Shown: positions 38,757-49,814 of the stretch, one piece after another
Numbering within the stretch: the first letter of the stretch is position 1
How the letters are laid out: every line of letters begins with the position of its first letter
Program-made: the position numbers and the translations under genes
Assembly (NCBI GenBank): GCA_016219175.1
Contig: JACRCD010000065.1
Coordinates: 1-64,000, forward strand
Source: Deltaproteobacteria bacterium
GTDB lineage: Bacteria > Desulfobacterota > Desulfobulbia > Desulfobulbales > SURF-16
Length of the DNA: 64,000 nt
Reading direction: 5' to 3'
Notes under the pieces: model-generated
Databases searched by the model: none
What the model saw: only the letters and a program-made list of their open reading frames with translations
Told to the model about the DNA's origin: nothing

Positions 38757-40076
38757 ATGAGAAAATATTTCGTCCTGGATACCAACGTTCTGCTGCATAA
38801 CGCGGACTCCATCACCTCATTTTCCGACAACTATGTTGTTCTGCCCATGTCGGTCATAGAGGAACTGGACAAGTTCAAATCCCGCAGCGATGAACTGGGC
38901 CGCAACGCCCGCAAGGTTATCAGGGATCTGGACCATCTCCGCTGCCGCGGCAGGCTGGCGGATGGCGTGGAAATGGAAAACGGCGGCATATTGAAGATTT
39001 TTACCGAGGGCGAGGATATTATCTGTCCGGGGCTCAACATGAAGGTGCCGGATAACCGCATCCTGGCCGTGGCCCATACCCTGTTCAAAAAAGGGGAAAA
39101 GGTCATTTTCGTCTCCAAGGACATCAACGCCCGGTTGAAAGCGGATGCCCTGGGCATAGACGTCATGGATTTCGAAAAACAGAAGGTCAATTTCGACGAA
39201 CTGTATAGCGGTTACCGGGAAATACAGGTGCCGGGGGCACTGATCGATACCTTGTATGAAAAGCGTGAGGTGGAGACGGAGGGGTTGAATCTGCTTCCCA
39301 ATGAATTTGTGCTGCTGCAGGACGAGGCGGATGCCAAACATACCGCCCTGACCCGGGCTGTGAATGACAAAAAACTGATCAGGATGAATCCCCAGTACGA
39401 TTCCGCCTGGCATATCCGCTCCCGCAGCAAGGAGCAGCGAATGTGTCTGGAACTTTTGCTCGATCCGGGTGTCGAAATTGTAACGCTGGTCGGACAGGCC
39501 GGCACCGGCAAGACCCTGCTTGCCCTTGCCGCGGCGCTGGAAGAGGTGCTCATCAACAAACGCTATGAAAAAATTCTTGTCTCCCGGCCGATTATTCCCC
39601 TGGGCAAGGATCTTGGCTACATGCCCGGGGACAAGGACGAAAAACTGGCCCATTGGATGCAGCCGATTTTTGACAACCTCAATTTCCTCATGGGTACCGG
39701 GCTGCCTACAAAAAATCGGCATGAAGATGAGTCGCTGCGCCACAAAACGGAAAAACTGCTGCGGGATCATGTGGTGGAAATGGAGGCGTTGACCTATATA
39801 CGGGGACGTTCCATTTCCGGACAGTTTGTCATTGTCGATGAGGCGCAGAACCTTACCCCCCATGAGGTGAAGACCATTATCAGCCGGGCGGGCGAGGGAA
39901 CCAAAATGGTGCTGACCGGCGATCCCTATCAGATTGACAACCCGTACCTCGATTCCAGCAGTAACGGCTTGACCTATACGGTGGAGCGGCTTAAGGAACT
40001 GGCGATTCACGGCCATATTACCCTGAGGAAAAGCGAACGGAGTCAGCTGGCCGGCGTGGCGGCGGATTATCTGTAG
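38757..40076 (+). CDS. PIN-PhoH fusion protein (PhoH2 type)
   Basis: This 439-aa protein starts at the ATG at 38757 with GAGG upstream. An N-terminal PIN ribonuclease-like domain (KYFVLDTNVLLHN at 3-15, then LPMSVIEELDKFKS) is joined to a C-terminal PhoH ATPase with Walker A VGQAGTGKTLLALAAAL (about 245-260) and FVIVDEAQNLTPHEVK. This layout is the PhoH2/YlaK group, which couples helicase and RNase activities. Its cellular target is unknown. Acidic Asp residues of the PIN site are present. Confidence 0.9.
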   Translation: MRKYFVLDTNVLLHNADSITSFSDNYVVLPMSVIEELDKFKSRSDELGRNARKVIRDLDHLRCRGRLADGVEMENGGILKIFTEGEDIICPGLNMKVPDNRILAVAHTLFKKGEKVIFVSKDINARLKADALGIDVMDFEKQKVNFDELYSGYREIQVPGALIDTLYEKREVETEGLNLLPNEFVLLQDEADAKHTALTRAVNDKKLIRMNPQYDSAWHIRSRSKEQRMCLELLLDPGVEIVTLVGQAGTGKTLLALAAALEEVLINKRYEKILVSRPIIPLGKDLGYMPGDKDEKLAHWMQPIFDNLNFLMGTGLPTKNRHEDESLRHKTEKLLRDHVVEMEALTYIRGRSISGQFVIVDEAQNLTPHEVKTIISRAGEGTKMVLTGDPYQIDNPYLDSSSNGLTYTVERLKELAIHGHITLRKSERSQLAGVAADYL

Positions 40077-40139
40077 GGTTCCCTGTAAAAAGGTTGACAG
40101 GCTGAAGCAGTTAGACAACATGAAAAGGACCGGAACAAT

Positions 40140-41210
40140 ATGGAATTCATACCGAAATGGATAGCCTGGGAGATTACCAGACGCTGCAATCTTAAATGTG
40201 TGCACTGCCGTTCCTCATCGACGCTTGAGGTCATGGGCCATCCGGATTTTTCCCTTGATGAGGCCAAAAGGGTGCTGGATGACATCAGTTCATATGGCAA
40301 CCCGGTCATGGTTCTTTCCGGCGGGGAGCCCCTGCTGCGCCCGGATGTTTTTGATATTGCCGCCTACGGGACCGGCAAGGGCTTGCGCATGTGTCTTGCC
40401 ACCAACGGCACCCTGGTCACGGAAGAGACCTGCGCCAAGATCAAGGAAGCCGGCCTCAAGATGGTGTCGCTTAGTCTGGATGGCTCCTCCGCCAAGGTTC
40501 ATGATAATTTCCGCAATCAGGAGGGGGCCTTTGCCGGCACCTTAAACGCCGCGGCCCTGTTCAAGAAACACGACATTCCCTTTCTGATCAACTCCTCCTT
40601 TACCAAGAGAAACCAGGAGGACATCCCCCGGATTTACCGGCTGGCCAAGGAACTTGGCGCCACGGCCTGGTACATGTTCATGATCGTCCCCACCGGACGG
40701 GGCGAGGAGATCATGCAGGAGTTGATTTCCAGGGAGGATTATGAGAAAATGCTCGAATGGCATTATGATATGGAAAAGGAGGAGGATGATATCCTGGTCC
40801 GTCCCACCTGCGCGCCCAGCTATTACCGTATCGTGCTGCAGAAAAAAAAGGAAACCGGAGACGATTTCCAGCGCCGCAGCCTGAAGTTTTCCACCGGCGG
40901 TTCCAAAGGATGCCTGGCCGGGCAGCTCATCTGTCTGATTGATGTGGACGGCAACGTGCTGCCCTGCAGCTATTTTCCGATGAGCGCCGGCAATATACGG
41001 GAGAAATCCTTCAAGGACATCTGGGAGAACTCCAAGCTTTTCCACGACATGCGTGATTTCAAGGCCTACAAGGGCCGTTGCGGCTCCTGTGAATACGTCA
41101 GCGTCTGCGGCGGCTGCCGGGCCCGGGCCTACGCCATTCATGGCGATTACATGGGTGAAGAGCCTTTCTGCTCGCATGTCCCGGCGAAATTGCTGAAGGC
41201 TGAAGGCTGA
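40140..41210 (+). CDS. ahbD: AhbD-like radical SAM haem synthase (SPASM)
   Basis: This 356-aa protein has the radical SAM motif CNLKCVHC (about 16-23) after [13 protein letters not shown]. Its C-terminal SPASM-type cysteines lie in [34 protein letters not shown] and EPFC. It closely resembles AhbD, which converts iron-coproporphyrin III to haem b by two oxidative decarboxylations. The final residues LKAEG are encoded by a GCTGAAGGCTGAAGGCTGA tandem word at 41192-41210, so the C-terminal tail is repeat-derived. Its neighbours are hemE, an HD protein and hemH. Assignment to AhbC or another SPASM enzyme is less likely because the AhbC N-terminus is absent. Confidence 0.78.
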   Translation: MEFIPKWIAWEITRRCNLKCVHCRSSSTLEVMGHPDFSLDEAKRVLDDISSYGNPVMVLSGGEPLLRPDVFDIAAYGTGKGLRMCLATNGTLVTEETCAKIKEAGLKMVSLSLDGSSAKVHDNFRNQEGAFAGTLNAAALFKKHDIPFLINSSFTKRNQEDIPRIYRLAKELGATAWYMFMIVPTGRGEEIMQELISREDYEKMLEWHYDMEKEEDDILVRPTCAPSYYRIVLQKKKETGDDFQRRSLKFSTGGSKGCLAGQLICLIDVDGNVLPCSYFPMSAGNIREKSFKDIWENSKLFHDMRDFKAYKGRCGSCEYVSVCGGCRARAYAIHGDYMGEEPFCSHVPAKLLKAEG

Positions 41211-41218
41211 GGCAGGAA

Positions 41219-41252
41219 TAAGGCGGCGGATAGCGAAAACAACCTTGCCGCC
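41219..41252. repeat. Dispersed hairpin repeat, copy 2
   Basis: TAAGGCGGCGGATAGCGAA continues with AACAACCTT and closes at GCCGCC (41247-41252). It shares the first 19 bases with the copy at 26866-26912. Confidence 0.6.
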
Positions 41253-41302
41253 CATTCACCAGATCCACCACATAACCCACCAAGGAATCTAAGGAAAAAA
41301 GA

Positions 41303-42331
41303 ATGAATACAAATTTTCTCAAGGCATGCAGAGGAGAAGCGGTCAGCCATACCCCCATCTGGATTATGCGGCAGGCCGGGCGCTATCTCCCCGATTATCA
41401 CAAGGTCCGTGGCAAGGTTACCTTCCTGGAGCTGTGCAAGACTCCGGAACTGGCGGCGGAAGTGACTCTGCAGCCGGTGGATATTCTTGGCGTTGACGCG
41501 GCCATTCTCTTTTCGGATATCCTGGTTGTCCTCGATGCCATGGGCATGCCTCTTGAGTTCAGGGAAAAACAGGGGCCGGTGCTGCCCAAGCCCATCCGCA
41601 GCCGGGCCGATGTTGATAAACTGATCGTGCCTGATCCGGTGGAGGGCCTTGGCTATGTCATGGACACCATCCGGCTGCTGCGCAAGGAACTGGCCCAGAA
41701 GGTGCCGCTCATCGGTTTTTGCGGCGCGCCCTTTACCCTGGCGACCTACATGGTGGAAGGCGGTTCCTCGAAGAGCTTTTTCCAGACCAAGAAGATGATG
41801 TACTCGGAGCCGGAACTTTACGGGGCCATGCTTGACAAGGTGACCGAATGCACCATTTCCTATCTGCAGGCCCAGGTGGAGGCAGGCGCCCAGGCCCTGC
41901 AGGTTTTTGATTCCTGGGCCGGGGCCCTTGCCCCCTGCGACTTTGAGGAGTTTGCCCTGCCCTATGTCAAGAAAATCATGGCGGCCTTGAAGCCCGCCGG
42001 CGTGCCGCTGATCTATTTCGCCAATAACGGCGCCACCCTGATGGAGTTGTCAAAAACCAGCGGCGCTGATGTCCAGGGGTTGGACTGGCGGGTCAATATC
42101 TCCGACGCCGTCAAGGTCTTCGGCCCGGACATTGCCGTGCAGGGCAATCTTGATCCCTGCGCCCTGCTTCTGCCCGAGGATAAGCTGGAAAAGAGAATCG
42201 CCCGCATCCTTGAGGAGGGCAAGGGGGCTAAAGGCCATATCTTTAATCTCGGCCACGGCATCCTGCCGGAGACCCCCCCGGAAAAGGCCAAGTTCGTGGT
42301 TGATACGGTGCATCGTCTGTCAGCCAGGTAA
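41303..42331 (+). CDS. hemE: Uroporphyrinogen decarboxylase
   Basis: This 342-aa HemE carries the N-terminal signature PIWIMRQAGRYLPDYHKVR and the mid-domain GFCGAPFTLATYMVEGG. FSDILVVLDAMGMPLEF and NLGHGILPETPPE match the substrate pocket. It converts uroporphyrinogen III to coproporphyrinogen III. The ATG has AAGGA upstream. The HD gene begins 6 bp downstream. Confidence 0.97.
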   Translation: MNTNFLKACRGEAVSHTPIWIMRQAGRYLPDYHKVRGKVTFLELCKTPELAAEVTLQPVDILGVDAAILFSDILVVLDAMGMPLEFREKQGPVLPKPIRSRADVDKLIVPDPVEGLGYVMDTIRLLRKELAQKVPLIGFCGAPFTLATYMVEGGSSKSFFQTKKMMYSEPELYGAMLDKVTECTISYLQAQVEAGAQALQVFDSWAGALAPCDFEEFALPYVKKIMAALKPAGVPLIYFANNGATLMELSKTSGADVQGLDWRVNISDAVKVFGPDIAVQGNLDPCALLLPEDKLEKRIARILEEGKGAKGHIFNLGHGILPETPPEKAKFVVDTVHRLSAR

Positions 42332-42337
42332 GGCCGG

Positions 42338-42913
42338 GTGGCTAGTGGCGTGAAGATACCGACGGTGGAAGTCTGCCTGCAACATATGGCGGACTTCGGG
42401 ATGCTGGAAAATATCAAGGCCCATTCCAGGGTAGTGGCCAGGGTGGCTGAATTGCTCACCGCAAGCATTGCGCGGGAAGGCGAGCCATTGAATATGGAGC
42501 TGGTCATCGGCGCCGCTCTTTTACATGATATCGCTAAAACCCAGTGCCTTGAGAGCCGCTGTGACCACGCCCGGGTCGGGAGTGAAATCTGCCGGGATCT
42601 CGGCTATGCCGAGATCGCTGCCATTGTGGCGGAGCATGTGCTGCTGACGGGTAACGGCTGCGGCCGCATCACGGAAAAGGAGATTGTCTATTACGCCGAC
42701 AAACGTGTCAATCATGACCGGATTGTCAGCCTCCATGACCGGCTCGACTATATCCTGGATCGGTATGGCCGCAACGATGAGGCGCGCCATGAGTCGATCC
42801 AGCGGAATTTTGACAAGTGCCTTAAAATGGAAAAGCATATTTTTGCCAACCTCGTTTTTTCCCCGGATCAGGTGGCGACACTCGTCATGTCCAGAAACGA
42901 TTGGAGGGTGTGA
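42338..42913 (+). CDS. HD-domain phosphohydrolase
   Basis: This 191-aa protein has an HD-type core: HSRVVARVAELL (about 31), ALLHDIAKTQC (about 65; the HD motif) and CDHARVGSEICRDL. The substrate is unknown and the protein has no partner domain. The start is GTG; a second GTG four codons later is equally possible. It lies 6 bp after hemE and 3 bp before hemH, so it is co-expressed with the haem genes. YqeK-like nucleotide hydrolysis is one guess. Confidence 0.8.
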   Translation: MASGVKIPTVEVCLQHMADFGMLENIKAHSRVVARVAELLTASIAREGEPLNMELVIGAALLHDIAKTQCLESRCDHARVGSEICRDLGYAEIAAIVAEHVLLTGNGCGRITEKEIVYYADKRVNHDRIVSLHDRLDYILDRYGRNDEARHESIQRNFDKCLKMEKHIFANLVFSPDQVATLVMSRNDWRV

Positions 42914-42916
42914 GTT

Positions 42917-43894
42917 TTGGCGGATCAGACGCAGTCCATCGCTGTTATCCTGCTCAATCTGGGCGGACCGGAACGGCTCCAGGATGTGGAGCCGTTTTTG
43001 TATAATCTTTTTTCCGACCGGCAGATCATCCGGCTCGGTCCCGCCTTTCTGCAGAAACCCATCGCCTGGCTGATCGCCAGACGCCGCGCCCCGAAAAGCC
43101 GGCAGTGCTATGCCCTGATCGGCGGGGGCTCTCCCCTGAAGAGTCTGACCAGGCAGCAGGCTGCGGCCCTGGAGAAAGAGCTGGCCGATGCCGGCCCCTT
43201 TCAGGCGGAGATGGCCATGCGCTACTGGCCGCCCTTTGCCGGGGAGACCCTGGGTAAACTGGCGGACCGGAATATCTCCAGAATCATCGCCCTCACCCTC
43301 TATCCCCACTATTCCAAGGCGACCACCGGATCCTCTCTTGATGATCTGCGCAAGGCGGCCGCTTCCTTTCCGGACTTTTTTGATATTGCGGAAATCAGGG
43401 ACTGGCCCGATCAGCCCGATTACGTGCAATGTCTGGCCGACACCATTCTCACCGGCCTGCGGCAATGGGAGAATGACAAGGTTGAGCTGGTCTACAGCGC
43501 CCACAGCCTGCCGGTGCGGTTTGTCCAGGAAGGCGATCCCTACCTTGATGACCTTAAGAAAACCATTGCCGCGGTGGAAAAGATCACTAACGTGACGGGA
43601 ACGCTCTGTTTTCAGAGCAGAAGCGGCCCGGTTGAATGGCTTGCCCCGTCAACCCCAGACACCCTGGAAAAACTGGCTGGCCAGGGCTGCAAAAACGTGC
43701 TCATGGTGCCCATCAGCTTTGTTTCCGATCATGTGGAAACCCTGTATGAGATTGATATCCAGTACCGGGAGTTGGCGGAAGGGCTGGGTATGTCACTGAA
43801 ACGGACCTCTTCCTTAAACATCATGCCCCGGTTCATAAACGGCCTTGCCAACCTTGTAGTGGCGGCGGCGCGGCGGAAAAACTGGCTCAAATGA
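42917..43894 (+). CDS. hemH: Ferrochelatase
   Basis: This 325-aa protein has the features ILLNLGGPERLQDV, YPHYSKATTGSS and LVYSAHSLPVRFVQEGDPY (catalytic His), together with TGTLCFQSRSGPVEWLAPST and VPISFVSDHVETLYEID. It inserts Fe2+ into a porphyrin. Whether the substrate is protoporphyrin IX or coproporphyrin III cannot be decided from this view. The start is TTG with GGAGG upstream. It is the last gene of the haem operon and ends convergently 11 bp from rodA. Confidence 0.95.
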   Translation: MADQTQSIAVILLNLGGPERLQDVEPFLYNLFSDRQIIRLGPAFLQKPIAWLIARRRAPKSRQCYALIGGGSPLKSLTRQQAAALEKELADAGPFQAEMAMRYWPPFAGETLGKLADRNISRIIALTLYPHYSKATTGSSLDDLRKAAASFPDFFDIAEIRDWPDQPDYVQCLADTILTGLRQWENDKVELVYSAHSLPVRFVQEGDPYLDDLKKTIAAVEKITNVTGTLCFQSRSGPVEWLAPSTPDTLEKLAGQGCKNVLMVPISFVSDHVETLYEIDIQYRELAEGLGMSLKRTSSLNIMPRFINGLANLVVAAARRKNWLK

Positions 43895-43905
43895 TGGCCG
43901 CGTTC

Positions 43906-45018
43906 CTAAGCAGGCATCTGGTAGCGCCGCATGCGGACGCTGATGAGGATGCCGATGCCGGCCATGGTGGTAAGAAGCGATGAGCCCCCATAGCTGAAAA
44001 GGGGCAGCGGCATGCCGACCACGGGCAGCATGCCGGTGACCATGGCCAGATTGATAAAGGCCTGCCAGAAGATAAGCGATACCACGCCGATACAGAGCAG
44101 GGTGCCGAATTTGTCCCGGGAAGAAACCGCACTGTTTAATCCCCAGAGGATGAGGAAAAAATAAACCGACAAAAACAGGGTTGAGCCGGCAAAACCGAAC
44201 TCCTCGGCCCAGATGGAAAAGGCGAAATCCGTATGCCGTTCGGGAAGAAAATCCAGATGCCCCTGGGTGCCTTCCAGATACCCTTTGCCGAAGGTCAATC
44301 CGCTGCCCACCGCGATCTTGGACTGCATGATATGATAGCCGCTTTTTAAAGGGTCTGCTTCCGGGTTGAGAAAGGTCTCAATGCGCTGGCGCTGGTAGGG
44401 TTTGAGGATGAACTTCCAGGCAATGGGAATCAGCGAGGCGCAAACCCCCAGCAGGATGCTTAATGTCTGCCATTTGAGTTTGACAAAAAGGGTCATGGAA
44501 ACAAAGATAAAGCCAAGCATGAGGGCCGTGCCCAGATCCGGCTGTTTGAGGATGAGAAGGAAGGGCAGCAGGGTCAGGGCGATGGGGATGGCGAGCTCCT
44601 GCAGGGTAAAACCCTTGCCTGTGTCCTTGCGGGCGTAATAACTTGCCAGGGTGATGACGAGCATGAGCTTGGCCGGTTCCGACGGTTGCAGGTTGAAAAA
44701 ACCGAGATTGATCCAGCGCTGGGCGCCATACATTGTTTTGCCGAGGATGTCGGCATAGAGCAGCAGCAGGCAAATCCCCCCGTATAAAGGGTAATTCCAG
44801 GTCATGAGAATGCGGTAGTCAACACTGATAATGGCCAGGACGAGCCCCATGCCCATGATGAAATAGTAGAGCTGCTTGATATAAATCGGGGTGCCAGCCG
44901 GTTTATCCGGATAGATCGCGCTATAGAGATTCATCAAGCACATGGTGGTGATCAGCGCCAGCCAGAGCAGGATGACCCAGTCAAAATGCTGGAGAAGTCG
45001 TCGGTCAAAACGTAACAT
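43906..45018 (-). CDS. rodA: Rod-shape peptidoglycan polymerase RodA
   Basis: This 370-aa SEDS-family membrane protein has about ten hydrophobic spans. Signatures are QRWINLGFFNLQPSEPAKLMLV, LKQPDLGTALMLG, TQGHLDFLPERHTDFAFSIWAEEFGF and LPLFSYGGSSLLTTM. It polymerises glycan strands with PBP2 during lateral growth. The ATG gives a short cytoplasmic start. It is the last gene of the mreBCD-mrdA-rodA run. Confidence 0.95.
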   Translation of the reverse strand: MLRFDRRLLQHFDWVILLWLALITTMCLMNLYSAIYPDKPAGTPIYIKQLYYFIMGMGLVLAIISVDYRILMTWNYPLYGGICLLLLYADILGKTMYGAQRWINLGFFNLQPSEPAKLMLVITLASYYARKDTGKGFTLQELAIPIALTLLPFLLILKQPDLGTALMLGFIFVSMTLFVKLKWQTLSILLGVCASLIPIAWKFILKPYQRQRIETFLNPEADPLKSGYHIMQSKIAVGSGLTFGKGYLEGTQGHLDFLPERHTDFAFSIWAEEFGFAGSTLFLSVYFFLILWGLNSAVSSRDKFGTLLCIGVVSLIFWQAFINLAMVTGMLPVVGMPLPLFSYGGSSLLTTMAGIGILISVRMRRYQMPA

Positions 45019-45098
45019 GGTATAAAAATCCTTGGGGGATAGTGACTGTTCAGGGGTTAAGGCTTACGGACATGGGCCGCTGGTCGGTCAGGGTCGGC

Positions 45099-47024
45099 TC
45101 AGTCCGATGTGTCACTCTGCGCCTCCTGGCCTTCGCTCTGCAGGATATTCTTCAGCTTATCCACCTGAGCCTCCGTTTTTTCTTTAAAATATTCTTCAAG
45201 CACCTTTCGGGCAATGGGCGCGGCCACGGAACCGCCATGGCCGCTGTGCTCCACCAGCACGGTAACGGCAATTTCCGGTTTGTCAGCCGGAGCAAAGCAG
45301 GTAAACCAGGCGTGATCCTTGTATTTACGCGGCAGGAGTGACTCCGGCAAGCTCTTGAACTTTTCCATGCGCACCACCTGGGCGGTTCCTGTTTTGCCGC
45401 CAACGATGACATTGGACATTCTCCCGCCGTTGTAAGCCGTGCCGTGGGGGGTGTTCACCGCATCAATCATGCCCTTCATGATCAAATTCCTATCCTGGGC
45501 GGAGCCGTATGCCGTGCCGAGAAGATCCGGCTCAATTTTTTTCAGGGTAGAACCGTCCGTGGCTTTGATCTCCTCAATGATTTGCGGCTTGTAAAGCTTG
45601 CCGCCATTGACCATGGCTGCTGTCAAGCGGCAGATCTGCAAGGGGGTGGCAAGATTGAAACCCTGGCCGATGGCAATGGACAGGGTTTCACCATCCTGCC
45701 ACTTTTCCTTTTTTTTCTGTTTTTTCCAGACAGAGGTTGGGATGAGTCCCGGTTTTTCATTTTCCAGCTCAATGCCGGTCTTCTGGTTCAGCCCGAGGCT
45801 TTCCGCGTAGGCTGCCAGCTTGTCCACCCCGACCTTCATGCCGACCTGGTAAAAATAGACATCGCAGGATTCTGACAGCGCCCTCTGCAAAGTGATTGAG
45901 CCGTGTCCGGTTTTTTTCCAGCAGCCGTAACGCCGGTTATAGATATGAAGGCCGCCGTTGCAGAAAAAAGGGGTGTCTGGGGTAATTACTTTTTCCGCCA
46001 GGCCAGCCAGGGCGGTAACGATTTTGTATGTTGAGCCCGGGGGGTACTGGCCCTGGATCGTTTTGTCCACCAGGGGGTGCATGGGGTCGTTCAGCATATC
46101 CTTCCAGAGTTTTGAGGGAATTCCGCCTATGAACTCGTCGAGTTTCAGGGGGGGTGAGCTGGCCAGCGCCAGAAGTCTGCCGGTGTTGACATCCATGGCC
46201 ACTACCGCCCCGCCGAGACCGGTAAGGGCCTCTTCCGCGGTTTTCTGCAGGTCTATGTCGATGGTCAGCTGCAGATCATTGCCCGGCAAGGGATCCTGGT
46301 GCTGGAGTATCTGCTGTTCAAAGCCGAGCACATCCACCTCAAGATACCGGTGCCCTTTTTCTCCGTGCAGCTCCCGTTCATAGACCTTTTCAATGCCCAT
46401 CTTGCCGATGGGATCACCACCCTGATACTTGTCGTACTTCAGCCTTTCCAGTTCATCCTTGTTGATCTGGCCCAGATAGCCGATCAGATGCGAGGCCATG
46501 TTGCCATACAGATAATCGCGGCTGGGGACCGGCTCAACGCGGACACCAGGCAGATCGAAGTGGTGATTTTCAATATAGACGAGGGTCTTCCAGTCAATGT
46601 CTTCCTTGATCAGGATGGGCATATAGCGCGGCTGGCCGGAGGCTTCGCGGATGCGGGTCAGCAGGGTGGTAATATCTTCCTGGAGAACATGAGAGAGACG
46701 TTTTATCACCTCATCCGGGTTTGGAGCGTCTTCCTTGGTCCAGACCAGATTGAAATAGGGCCGGTTGGTAATGATGACCCGTCCGAAGCGATCAAGGATA
46801 TTGCCGCGCGGGGCCTGGATCTGTTGAACCCGTATGCGGTTGTTTTCCGCGAGCTTGGCGTATTCATCACCTTTCTTGATCTGCAGAAACCAGAGGCGGG
46901 CAATGAGCAGGGAAATAAAAACAATGACAATCGCCGTGGCGATATCAACCCGCTTTTTGAGGATGAGGAGCTCTTCCTCGTCAATCTTGTGTATTTTTTC
47001 GACTGCTCTCCGAATTCTGGGCAT
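45099..47024 (-). CDS. mrdA: Penicillin-binding protein 2 (transpeptidase)
   Basis: This 641-aa class B PBP has one membrane anchor (about 27-48, ATAIVIVFISLLIARLWFL), a dimerisation domain and a transpeptidase domain. The active site is PPGSTYKIVTALAG (SxxK, Ser about 325), SESCDVYFYQVG (SxN-type) and GGKTGTAQV (KTG). It crosslinks peptidoglycan during elongation with RodA. It follows mreD by 21 bp. Confidence 0.96.
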   Translation of the reverse strand: MPRIRRAVEKIHKIDEEELLILKKRVDIATAIVIVFISLLIARLWFLQIKKGDEYAKLAENNRIRVQQIQAPRGNILDRFGRVIITNRPYFNLVWTKEDAPNPDEVIKRLSHVLQEDITTLLTRIREASGQPRYMPILIKEDIDWKTLVYIENHHFDLPGVRVEPVPSRDYLYGNMASHLIGYLGQINKDELERLKYDKYQGGDPIGKMGIEKVYERELHGEKGHRYLEVDVLGFEQQILQHQDPLPGNDLQLTIDIDLQKTAEEALTGLGGAVVAMDVNTGRLLALASSPPLKLDEFIGGIPSKLWKDMLNDPMHPLVDKTIQGQYPPGSTYKIVTALAGLAEKVITPDTPFFCNGGLHIYNRRYGCWKKTGHGSITLQRALSESCDVYFYQVGMKVGVDKLAAYAESLGLNQKTGIELENEKPGLIPTSVWKKQKKKEKWQDGETLSIAIGQGFNLATPLQICRLTAAMVNGGKLYKPQIIEEIKATDGSTLKKIEPDLLGTAYGSAQDRNLIMKGMIDAVNTPHGTAYNGGRMSNVIVGGKTGTAQVVRMEKFKSLPESLLPRKYKDHAWFTCFAPADKPEIAVTVLVEHSGHGGSVAAPIARKVLEEYFKEKTEAQVDKLKNILQSEGQEAQSDTSD

Positions 47025-47045
47025 AGTATAATAAAAGAGATCGGC

Positions 47046-47582
47046 TTAATCCCGGAAGGTGTTTTTGTGTTTCGTGCGGAGAAAAAACATGGCGGCTTTT
47101 CTTGGGGCGAGCCAGGTGTCAATGGACTCGAACAGATTGAACAGGGGAAAGGTCAGCAAGCCGAGCAGCAGCACCTGCAGGAGCATATTTTTCCAGTTCC
47201 ACAGCAGGTCATTTTCCGGGGCCAGAAACGTGGCGAATGAAAAGAGCAGGCCATTGACAAAAAGATAGCTGGCCAGCACTAAGGGAATGCGATGCACCTC
47301 TTCCTGGATCGCCAGTTTTTTTGCCAGACTGTGGAGTAAAAAGAGGAGCAGCAGGTAGGTGATCGGGTAGATACCCAGAAAAATCCCTGAAAAAATATCC
47401 ATGATAAGGCCAAGCAGCAGCAGCAGCATGGCGCCTTTGATCAGTTCAAGCCGTATGGCGACAAAGACAATGAGCACGAAAAAAGGATCAGGAGTGCCGA
47501 TCCACGCGGGCAGTATGTTCAGCAGAGAGGTCTGCACCAGCAGCAGCAGGATGCCGAGGAAAAAATAGGAAATTACTGGCAT
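47046..47582 (-). CDS. mreD: Rod-shape protein MreD
   Basis: This 178-aa polytopic protein has about five or six helices (YFFLGILLLLVQTSLLNILP and further Leu-rich runs). The context between mreC (2 bp apart) and mrdA makes the assignment. It is a scaffold of the elongasome. Motif conservation in this family is low, so the position carries most weight. Confidence 0.88.
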   Translation of the reverse strand: MPVISYFFLGILLLLVQTSLLNILPAWIGTPDPFFVLIVFVAIRLELIKGAMLLLLLGLIMDIFSGIFLGIYPITYLLLLFLLHSLAKKLAIQEEVHRIPLVLASYLFVNGLLFSFATFLAPENDLLWNWKNMLLQVLLLGLLTFPLFNLFESIDTWLAPRKAAMFFLRTKHKNTFRD

Positions 47583-47584
47583 AA

Positions 47585-48445
47585 TTAATGATACTGCTTG
47601 TCAACGCCCTGATCTGCCAATGAATTTTCGTGCATGATAATAAGCAAATATTCAAGCTGCGAAAAATCAACCGCCGGTTCAACTTCAATTTTCTGAAACA
47701 TGCCTCTTTTACTCTTGGTAACCTCTGTGACTTTCCCCACCGGCAGTCCCGTGGGGAAAATATCGCCAAGACCCGAGGTGACGATGTCGTCGCCTTTCTC
47801 CACATCGGCGTTCTTCAATACATAAAGAATATTGAAACCGGTACTGCCGTTGCCCTTGAGAATGCCCTGCACCCTGTTCTTCTGGACAAAGACATCAATG
47901 GCGCTGTTCGGGTCATTGGCCAGGAGGACTTTCGAATAATTGGGCGAGGAATCCAGTATCTGGCCCACCACGCCTTCCAAGGTGACCACCGGCATACCCT
48001 TCTCCACCCCCTCGCTGCTGCCCCGGTCGATGATGATGGTGCGGAACCAGAGGGACGGATCACGGCCCACGACCTGGGCCGTGAGGGTGGGAGGCGGCAG
48101 TGTCTCCTTGATCTGCAGCAGTTTGCTTAAACGGACATTGGTGGCGACCGCTTCCCGATGCTTGATATTGGCCGCCTGGAATTTATCCAGTTCTTCCTGG
48201 AGTCGCTTGTTTTCCTCCCTGACGTGCAGAAGACCGACATAATCCGACCAGACATTCAGTATGCCGCTTGTCATCCGGGTAATGACATACTGTCCCTTGC
48301 CTATCAGGTCGAGGGCGAGTCTTTGCGGGCCGTTTAATTCTTGACGGCCAACGGTGGAGGCAATCAGGATGAGGATGAAGGTCAGGATGGAGCCAAAAAG
48401 GAAAAAAATCTTGATGTGCTGGGATTTTTTATTTTTTTTTCTCAT
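47585..48445 (-). CDS. mreC: Rod-shape protein MreC
   Basis: This 286-aa protein has one N-terminal anchor (about 9-29), a coiled coil (VREENKRLQEELDKFQAANI) and beta-barrel domains with VVGRDPSLWFRTIIIDRGSSEGV and GMPVV. NDPNSAIDVFVQKNRVQGIL and GDDIVTSGLGDIFPTGLPVG follow. It links cytoplasmic MreB to periplasmic synthases. It lies 10 bp after mreB. Confidence 0.94.
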   Translation of the reverse strand: MRKKNKKSQHIKIFFLFGSILTFILILIASTVGRQELNGPQRLALDLIGKGQYVITRMTSGILNVWSDYVGLLHVREENKRLQEELDKFQAANIKHREAVATNVRLSKLLQIKETLPPPTLTAQVVGRDPSLWFRTIIIDRGSSEGVEKGMPVVTLEGVVGQILDSSPNYSKVLLANDPNSAIDVFVQKNRVQGILKGNGSTGFNILYVLKNADVEKGDDIVTSGLGDIFPTGLPVGKVTEVTKSKRGMFQKIEVEPAVDFSQLEYLLIIMHENSLADQGVDKQYH

Positions 48446-48454
48446 CGGGTTCGG

Positions 48455-49814
<1,360 letters not shown>

